From Phoronis australis (taxonomy: Eukaryota > Phoronida > Phoronidae), in contig NMRA01000027.1 in NCBI GenBank assembly GCA_002633005.1, positions 347,265-411,264 on the forward strand: a stretch of 64,000 nucleotides of DNA, in the 5' to 3' direction. The position numbers and the translations under genes are program-made. This document shows positions 57,231 to 64,000 of this stretch, piece by piece. The notes beneath the pieces are model-generated. The model was given only the letters and a program-made list of their open reading frames with translations, was not told where the DNA came from and searched no databases. Each line of letters begins with the position of its first letter. The first letter of the stretch is position 1.

Positions 57231-58966
57231 ATTTTTATGCACCCACATGATTCATATGTGGACGCATTATGCCGTCATCTCTGTCCGTCCGTCCCGCGTC
57301 CGTCCGTCCGGGCGGCCAGGGGTCGGTCCGGCGGCGTTCGCTGCTCTATCTAACTGGTTGACGCATGTTCATGAAATTTGCACGTGTTCCTTTCATAGAT
57401 GGGACGGCATGAGCGAAGGTTGACTGAGACGGATTCGACTATCGGTGTGCCCCCTAGTGGCTATTTTAGTTTTTTACTTACCTCTGTATGTTCAAAGGTC
57501 CTCAAAATATTTTCACGAATTTTGGTATATAGGCATTAGTGAGACAATGATATCCTCCCGTTTTCGGATGGATTCGATGTAGTTTGCGCCATCTAGTGGC
57601 CATTTTTACTGTTTTCGAGTCTGTTTTTTAGCGTCCACCCCTCTATCAACCAAACGGCGCTCTACGCATGATTGTGAAAATTGATGTATATTCTTACTAT
57701 GAAGAGGACTGTTGACGATGATTTTCCGACGACTTCGACTACTGTGGCTCCTCCTAGTGGCAGTTTTTTTCGCCTTTGGCTCCTAAACCGTTTGCAGGAT
57801 CTTTACTTAAATTTAGTAGGTGCATTTACATGACTGATGACAACCGACGAGGACGACTCTCGGCAGTTCTGACTACTGGTGTGCCACCTAGTGGCAATTT
57901 TATTTTTTTACGTTTACTTCTGTATCTTCAAAGGTCCACGTTTTTTCATAAAATTTGGTGTGCAAGCTTTTCATAGTGAGGGGACACTATCTTTCCATTT
58001 TCAGATGGATTCGACCTAGTTTGCGCCACCTAGTGGCCATATTTACTGTTTTTTGAGTCTGTTTTTTGGCGTGCACCCCTCTATCAACCAAACCGCTTTC
58101 AGGATAATTGTGAAAATTGGCATGTATGTTTTTACTATGAAGTGGACGGTGACGATGATCTTCCAATGACTGACTACTGCGGCGCCTCCTAGTGGTAGTT
58201 TCGTTTTTTCGCCCATGGCTATATCTCCTAAACTGTTTGCAGGATCTTAACAAAATTTAACAAGTGTGTTATATGTTGAGAACAGACGACGACGATTTAT
58301 GAATGGATCTGACTACTGGTGTGCCCCCTGGTGGCAATTTTAGTATTACGTTTACCTCTGTATCTTCAAAATTTCAAAGGTCCTCAATGGATTTTCATAA
58401 AATTTTGAATACGGGCATCTATTGTCGAGACGACGCTATCCCCCCGTTTTCGGATGGAATCAAAGTATTTTGCACCACCTAGTGGCCCTTTTTGCTGTTT
58501 TCGAGTCTGTTTTTGGCATCTAGCCCTCTATCAACCAAGTCATGATGGTTGGCGTATATGTTCTCAGTGTGAAGAGAACGGTTGACGATAACTTTGACTA
58601 CTGTGGCGCCTCCTACTGGTAGTCTTGTTTTGTTTTGCACTCATAGCTGTATCCACTGCAGGATCTTTATTAAATTAGTAAGTGTACTTATATGAAGCTA
58701 ACAGACAATGACGACTTTCAGGCCGATCCAATGAACAGTGTGCCCCCTAGTGGCAATTTCATTTTATTCTGTTTTCCTTTGTTTCTCTGAAGTTCTGATG
58801 GATTTCTATGAAATTTGGTGTATAGCTTTCAATTAAAGAAGCAATGACATGTTCTCGTTTTTGCGCCATCTAGAGGCAATTTTTATGACACAAATAAACA
58901 ACTCTAAAAGCACACCATTTGCGATGCATTCGTGGGTGCATTTCAACGCTCCACGTTGCTCTTGTT
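57231..58966 (+). mobile_element. 1.7-kb repeat with eleven CTCF-like motifs (copy 2)
   Basis: Begins ATTTTTATGCACCCACATGA, like copy 1 at 19412, and ends CGTGGGTGCATTTCAACGCT. The interior is built from a ~435-bp period with three related motifs: A (GTGCCCCCTAGTGGCAATTT; 57446, 57881, 58321, 58740), B (GCGCCATCTAGTGGCCATTT; 57586, 58023, 58472, 58863) and C (GGCGCCTCCTAGTGGCAGTT; 57746, 58181, 58605). Read on the minus strand, A and B fit the vertebrate CTCF consensus (CCASYAGRKGGCRS). Intervening text (TCTATCAACCAAAC, TTCATAAAATTTGG) is repeated too. Confidence 0.75.
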
Positions 58967-60516
58967 TAATATTCTTTGAATCTTGTTTAACCAGATTTTT
59001 AACCAGGAAACAGTTGCTGTGCCCACTTTTCATTTTTTATAACTGACAAAGAGCTAGAATAGTTATATAGTCAGTGCCACCGAAATTGTCCAGAGATTCC
59101 AAATCTTCAGTTTGGTTATCACCATATTTGCACTTATGTATATATTTCATGATTTGAGTTCTAATAAAGATTAAACTTTAATGACACGTGAAATATTCAC
59201 AGGTCACATCCTGAACATCAATGTTACACAGTAATCAAAAAAACCTGTTTTTATCTTGGCACTAACCAGCACTTTGTTTTATCGTTATTTTTCACAGTTA
59301 CGTACACCTCAGTTTTATACTAACATGTGCCAACAAGTAAGGATCGATATCACGATCATTTGTTGTATATAGTAAGAAGAAGAAATGTTTAGTGTACCTG
59401 TAATGAAGTAACTTTAGGGATGGGCTTACAATGAACATAACTAATTAACTTTAGGTGGCGATCAAAATATACCCCTGTTTTGATACTTCAAGTTCAAAAC
59501 TCAGATCAAAAGTTATCAACTCATTGCCTGTAAGAAAAAAAAAACAAATGGGCAGAAACATGAAAAATTAAATAAAGAAAACCAACATGAAACTTATCGT
59601 TCCTTTGGGAAGTGGCCCTTTGTGAAGATAAACACAAGTTAACCTTTTTAGTCATTTTGTAATATTTATAATGTACCAAGTTAAAACTACTCTCCAGAGT
59701 TGCAGGCTATAACTCTGCAAATGTCAGAGAAAACCAAATTGGGGGTACTAACAACAACCATTGTTGAGACAGTAATGCTCGCAATTACCTTTCCACTTCA
59801 TTAGCTCAGATCTATTTCAATACAAAGGGCGTGCTGAATAGGCATGGTAAATGGTGTCTGGGGCTTAGGGAATCGAAGGGGTCACCAGTGTAAGCGAGAA
59901 ATTTTCCACATGGTAGCCCAGTTACTGCTGATGGCAACCTTTACTTAATTACATTCCTACTATCTCAATCCTGAAGATGTTCCTTGATCACATATTCTCT
60001 AGGGTGCACATTTTTTCAGCTTTCACCAAGTATTAATGTTGTGGGTTGAAATAATCCCCATATAATATAGGTAGCTTTGATGATGATAATTTTGAAACAA
60101 AACATGTATATTTTATGGAAGGAAGTACTTAACTTGTATACCAATTCATACATTATCTTGCAGAATTGATACAGACATCATGACCACCAGAGGGAGCACT
60201 TTTCTTTTATCACAGTTTCAACAGTGCATGCAAATATATAGAAATTAAGAATAGAATCTAGATTTTCAAAAACTTGAATGGATTAAAGATTTTTTCAATT
60301 AAATCCAGAATGCCTTGCTGAAGATGGAGCCACATGTCTACTGTTAATGTCCACTGGCATGGCAACCCAACTACTCTTTCAATTCAACAATGAACACATA
60401 CTTCACGAACTTAACAAATTCTATTGAAAATAAAATAAAATCTGTTTACACATTGCATTCTCTGTAAAAACATGAGAATTATAAACAACATAGAAAATTC
60501 CAACAAGCTAGGTTTT
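58967..60516 (-). other. Probable 3' UTR and downstream region of the minus-strand gene
   Basis: CpG-poor (about 2 CpG in 59,581-59,820) like a transcribed, methylated body, with no coding frame of note. I could not place a convincing poly(A) signal on the minus strand. Confidence 0.4.
60181..60205 (+). promoter_or_regulatory. Candidate CTCF-type site
   Basis: GACCACCAGAGGGAGCACTT matches the CTCF core CCASYAGRKGGC except for one position. It lies outside the large repeat, in the 3' region of the minus-strand gene. Confidence 0.35.
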
Positions 60517-60785
60517 CTAATCCTCCTCCTCAGTATCAAAGGCAGGACTTAAGCCAGCCTCATTTTCACCCTTAATGGGGAAATGATCAATCACTCCAAC
60601 AGGTGTCACTGAAGTGAGTTCGGATCTTCCTTCACGAGTAGTTCTAACAGATTCCGATGCTTTCCTGGTTTCTAAGGTATCACGAGAGGAAGTTGTGTTG
60701 CTTGAGCGAGTTTGTTTCCCGTCTTGTTTACTTGTTGCTGCAGTTTTAACAGGTGACTGGCGAGATCGTCTGCCTTCTCGAGTAT
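60517..60785 (-). CDS. Unidentified gene, terminal exon form Y
   Basis: Minus strand, acceptor GTTTTTTGTTAG|AT, an 89-codon frame to TAG (60519-60517), entering in phase 1 like form X. The peptide is disordered: TREGRRSRQSPVKTAATSK, then RSSNTTSSRDTLETRKASES, TPVGVIDHFPIKGEN and an acidic end AFDTEEED. It lies 431 bases downstream of form X. With the same phase and the same implied first codon (Asp if the upstream exon ends in G), X and Y are probably alternative last exons of one gene. Y could instead belong to a separate downstream gene. Confidence 0.6.
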
Positions 60786-61216
60786 CTAACAAAAAACAAT
60801 GACAAACAACTACAGTTGGCCATGTTGAAACATTTTGGGTTGAGTATTGCAAAGGAGTTTAAAAAAATCAAGAAACAACGCACTGACATACGTGGCAAGC
60901 TCTAAACAATATGAATACAATACCAAAGGGATACAACAGTGGGCAAACGTGGTGAACGATTGAGAATCTTCCAATGTGGTAACTAAAGTAACAGCGATCT
61001 CAAGAATGGGCCTCTTGATCACTTCCTACTCCAACTGGATTCACGCCTTTTACTTTAGACATACAACAAAATGTTTTAACAATTTTTGTTCAGATTCTGG
61101 AGAATGTGTAGAGCTCAACACGGATATGACAAAACAAAACTAAAAATATAAATTGTAACAAGAAGCAAAGTATCAAGATGTAAATCTGCCACCTACTGCT
61201 GGCGCCCCCTAATGGT

Positions 61217-61734
61217 CTAACTCAGGAATGAAAGGTAGCTGTTGCTTTTATTGTCATCATCTGATGGTGCATAGGAAACGGAAGAATTAGAAGAACTTAA
61301 AGAATCGACATCAACTTGAGGTAACCGACGCTTCTTCTTAACAGTTGGATTTTTTTGCATGGGTTCATTTTCCAACGTTTGCGCAGTGACAGATGGCATT
61401 ATCGTAGTACTGCTGATCGGGTCATGTCTCAGAAATGGTGGGTAATCGGAGACAAATTTCCCGATCAGATCTTGACGTGATGGAGACGCTTGAAAGGGTT
61501 TCTCCAGGCGACTAATAACATCAGAGATCACTGCTGACTTATTCCGCATCTTTCCAAATCTGTGTAGTTCAATGAACTGTTGGATTGAGTTTCCACGAAC
61601 AGTGCTGGATTGTGCTGTCAAAGATGGCGGTACCATCAGCAGTTCAGGCTCTTCCTCACAGATGGCAGAGGAGGCAGGCTTGACAGTGCTCAGACTGGGA
61701 ACAACCAAGGTAGACGGAAGAGAGCAAGTACTGT
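61217..61734 (-). CDS. Unidentified gene, terminal exon form X
   Basis: On the minus strand CTGTTTCTTAG|AC starts a 172-codon frame ending at TAG (61219-61217). It enters in phase 1. It encodes a Ser/Pro-rich start (LPSTLVVPSLSTVKPASS), a conserved-looking helical block (IQQFIELHRFGKMRNKSAVI, SDVISRLEKPFQ, SRQDLIGKFVSDYPPFL), a basic NLS-like KKKRRLPQVD and a Ser-rich acidic tail. No good internal donor exists near the end, so this looks like a true C-terminus. Not recognised; a nuclear protein is a guess from the basic run. Further exons must lie upstream, beyond what I could find. Confidence 0.7.
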
Positions 61735-64000
61735 CTAAGAAACAGAGGTAGAAATACAGAACAGAAAACAGAACATTTAGATAGAGATTGACACATAGAT
61801 AAGAACCTTCTCTATTTAAAGTTAAAGTGTTGACTCGGAGGTTTTCCTGCCTCATAAATAAGCAAACACACCACCCCTAAATTGTCTCCAGAGATACCCA
61901 GTGAGCACTACCGTAAAATTTTACATGTATCAGATAATGGGCTTCAGATTACCCAATCGTAGAAGATGAGAAAATTTGATTGCTTGTCACAAAGTACCAA
62001 TAAAGGTTACTCTATGTTTGCTTTATCACTGAGAAACAAATTTAAAATAAAAAATTTTGTGTCTCTGAAAGTGAAACAAGTCGTTTACATTGTCATGGAG
62101 CGTACAGTATACAAGACACAGGATGAGATAACAGCAGTACATTAAATGCATGTAAATATCCTTATGCCATATACTGTGTAAATATGGGCATTCAATATGC
62201 CATGAAATACACAGCCAGTGAAATACGGGAAAGTAAAGGCAATCCGTATACAATGGTAGAGGCCGTATTTCATGGTTGGTGTACAGTCTCCTGATGGAGT
62301 AAGTTTGTGTGTAAGATATGGCTCATTCGTTTGAGTTACCTAAACCATTGATCTAAGGCATCATTCCTGAAAAAGCAGTTTTACTGCTCTAAAACTATAA
62401 ACTTTCAGCAAAGATTTACCCAATGAAAATTCCGACACACGGCAATCAGGCAATTTTTTAAGCATCGCTGGTTTAATCTGGGTCATCATAAATAGGTCAA
62501 TTGCCTAAACAGCGTCCCCAAAAATCAGGCAAAAATCTAATTCAAATCAAATGAAAATGTTTTGCTATTGATGCATACTGTATATCTACGCTGAAAACTA
62601 AGAAACAGCGACCTAATAATGAGTATGTTTTTTTACTGACACAGTCGTCTGCTCATAGCATTCTTGACTTTCTGTCGTTGGTAACATAAAATTGACTTTT
62701 TGCAATACAATCACTACCTCAAGTTCTACAAATCTGCAGTTTCCACCATTATTTTCCAATGCTGTGATCAACACGGAGAAATGTTTCTATCACTATTTCC
62801 ATTCGAGAAGCTAAGACACAAAAAGAGACCAAGAAAACTAAGAAATTCATCAACGCCAGATCAACTCAGCTGCATAACTGTTTAATTTTTATATTCCCGG
62901 ATACATTGTTTCCAAGTTTCCAACAAACTTTTAATATTATTGAATAGTTCATTGTTTTAACTTGTATATTCCATAAAATGAAATAAAACATTTACTAGTT
63001 GTTCAACACTTTCACAGATAATCTTGTTGCTTAGCTGGCACTGGTACCGTGTTTGGCATATATATAACGTTGCAAAACAACAAGCAAAAGCACATGGCAA
63101 AAAGATATCGTCGCCATGAAATAAGTGGATTTATATGTGATAAATAGGTTATCCCAGTAGGAATACTACAGCGATATCATATCTCAAATTAATTTGAACT
63201 GAGAATGTCCCAACGAGACTGAAGGTCGAGTTGGGACATTCCCAGATGCCAACTTAATTCTCGATAGTACAAATTGCAACAGTATTCCGATGTATAAGGG
63301 ATAACCTATATATACTAGGTAATTGTTTTGGTGAATGTTGGGATATTGAAAGTGGCAATGATGGTTATTCTTGAAACAAAACCCCACGTAACCCATTGCA
63401 GTTAAGTTTTTAGCTATGCTTTTAAAGAATGGCCATAAATGCATGATATGTCCAAATTTGATTACAACTAGTGTCCAAAATAAGGGGGTAATGCCACGTT
63501 TAATCCGGTCGTCATTAAGTCTGCCCATTTCGTCAACTACTGACCAAACTAGTCATGAGCAAATCTGCCCATTTAGTCAACTACCGACCAAACTAGTCAT
63601 GAGCAAGTCTGCACATTTAAGTCAATTACCTCACAATCATGACCAAATATGCACATTTAGTCGACTATCTACCAAACTATAACATTTAAACAAGTAAAAA
63701 ACTTTATGAAAATCGAGTGAGCAGAATTCAATTTTGGATTTAACATCAGTGGATCACAAGAGAATGTTGTTTAAAGAAAACTTGATCAAACAAAAATGTT
63801 TCATTTCACAGCAAGTAAATGAAACCAAGAACATGGCCAAATTTCTTTTGTTACAAACCTTTCTAAATTATCGTTTCCCTTTTTATGTCATGCAATTATA
63901 TATTTCTTCATAAAATGACAGAAGACCTAATTTTCCATATCACCAATGCAAAAGAGATTCAAGAACAAATCCTAACGTTCATTTTTTATGATAAATCAGC
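61735..64000 (-). other. Probable intron upstream of exon X
   Basis: AT-rich, CpG-poor, with no exon I can support on the minus strand. Contains the 44-bp tandem repeat at 63520. Confidence 0.4.
63520..63680 (+). repeat. 44-bp tandem repeat, ~3.6 units
   Basis: Units run TCTGCCCATTTAGTCAACTA then C(T/C)GACCAAACTAGTCATGAG and CAAA, decaying toward the 3' side. Confidence 0.8.

Overview
The window is animal nuclear DNA: split genes with GT-AG introns, many decayed DNA transposons and minisatellites, and no prokaryotic signals. The one gene I can name is the kinetochore/centromere factor MIS18BP1 (KNL2, M18BP1). It carries a SANTA domain followed by a CENP-C-like motif, an arrangement kept outside eutherian mammals. 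CpG is depleted over the two transcribed regions and not depleted between them, the mosaic pattern of invertebrate germline methylation. I therefore favour an invertebrate deuterostome (cephalochordate, hemichordate or echinoderm type), but the species is a guess.

Layout. (1) 1-28,000, plus strand: the 3' two thirds of MIS18BP1. Nine coding exons keep phase from 1567 to a stop at 27,093, with a poly(A) signal at 27,981. Its 5' exons lie before the window, and one or more exons (probably the SANT/Myb domain) are lost in a 933-base N gap at 5656-6588. The introns hold a 964-bp and a 2.65-kb hAT-like element, a 1.36-kb TA-flanked inverted-repeat element, a tRNA-derived SINE and several tandem repeats. 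(2) 28,000-30,780: CpG-poor, with no secure gene and one weak candidate first exon. (3) 30,780-57,230: about 26 kb of CpG-normal intergenic DNA with no gene I can support. It contains a complete 159-bp hAT MITE, two copies of a ~0.4-kb MITE, a 38-bp tandem array and a polypyrimidine tract. (4) 57,231-58,966: a 1.7-kb repeat with eleven similarly oriented CTCF-like motifs every ~120-160 bp. A second copy is at 19,412-20,641. (5) 59,000-64,000, minus strand: the 3' end of a second gene of unknown identity, with two in-phase terminal exons (61,734-61,217 and 60,785-60,517), each with its own stop, which look like alternative last exons.

The most unusual features concern splice sites made of repetitive DNA. 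A transposon sits exactly on the 3' splice site of the SANTA exon, and its target duplication regenerates CAG|TA. An eleven-unit minisatellite, each unit carrying a splice-acceptor-like TTTACAG, runs straight into another conserved MIS18BP1 exon. The CTCF-like arrays and the CpG boundaries are the other main leads. All assignments come from reading the sequence; no database search was possible.
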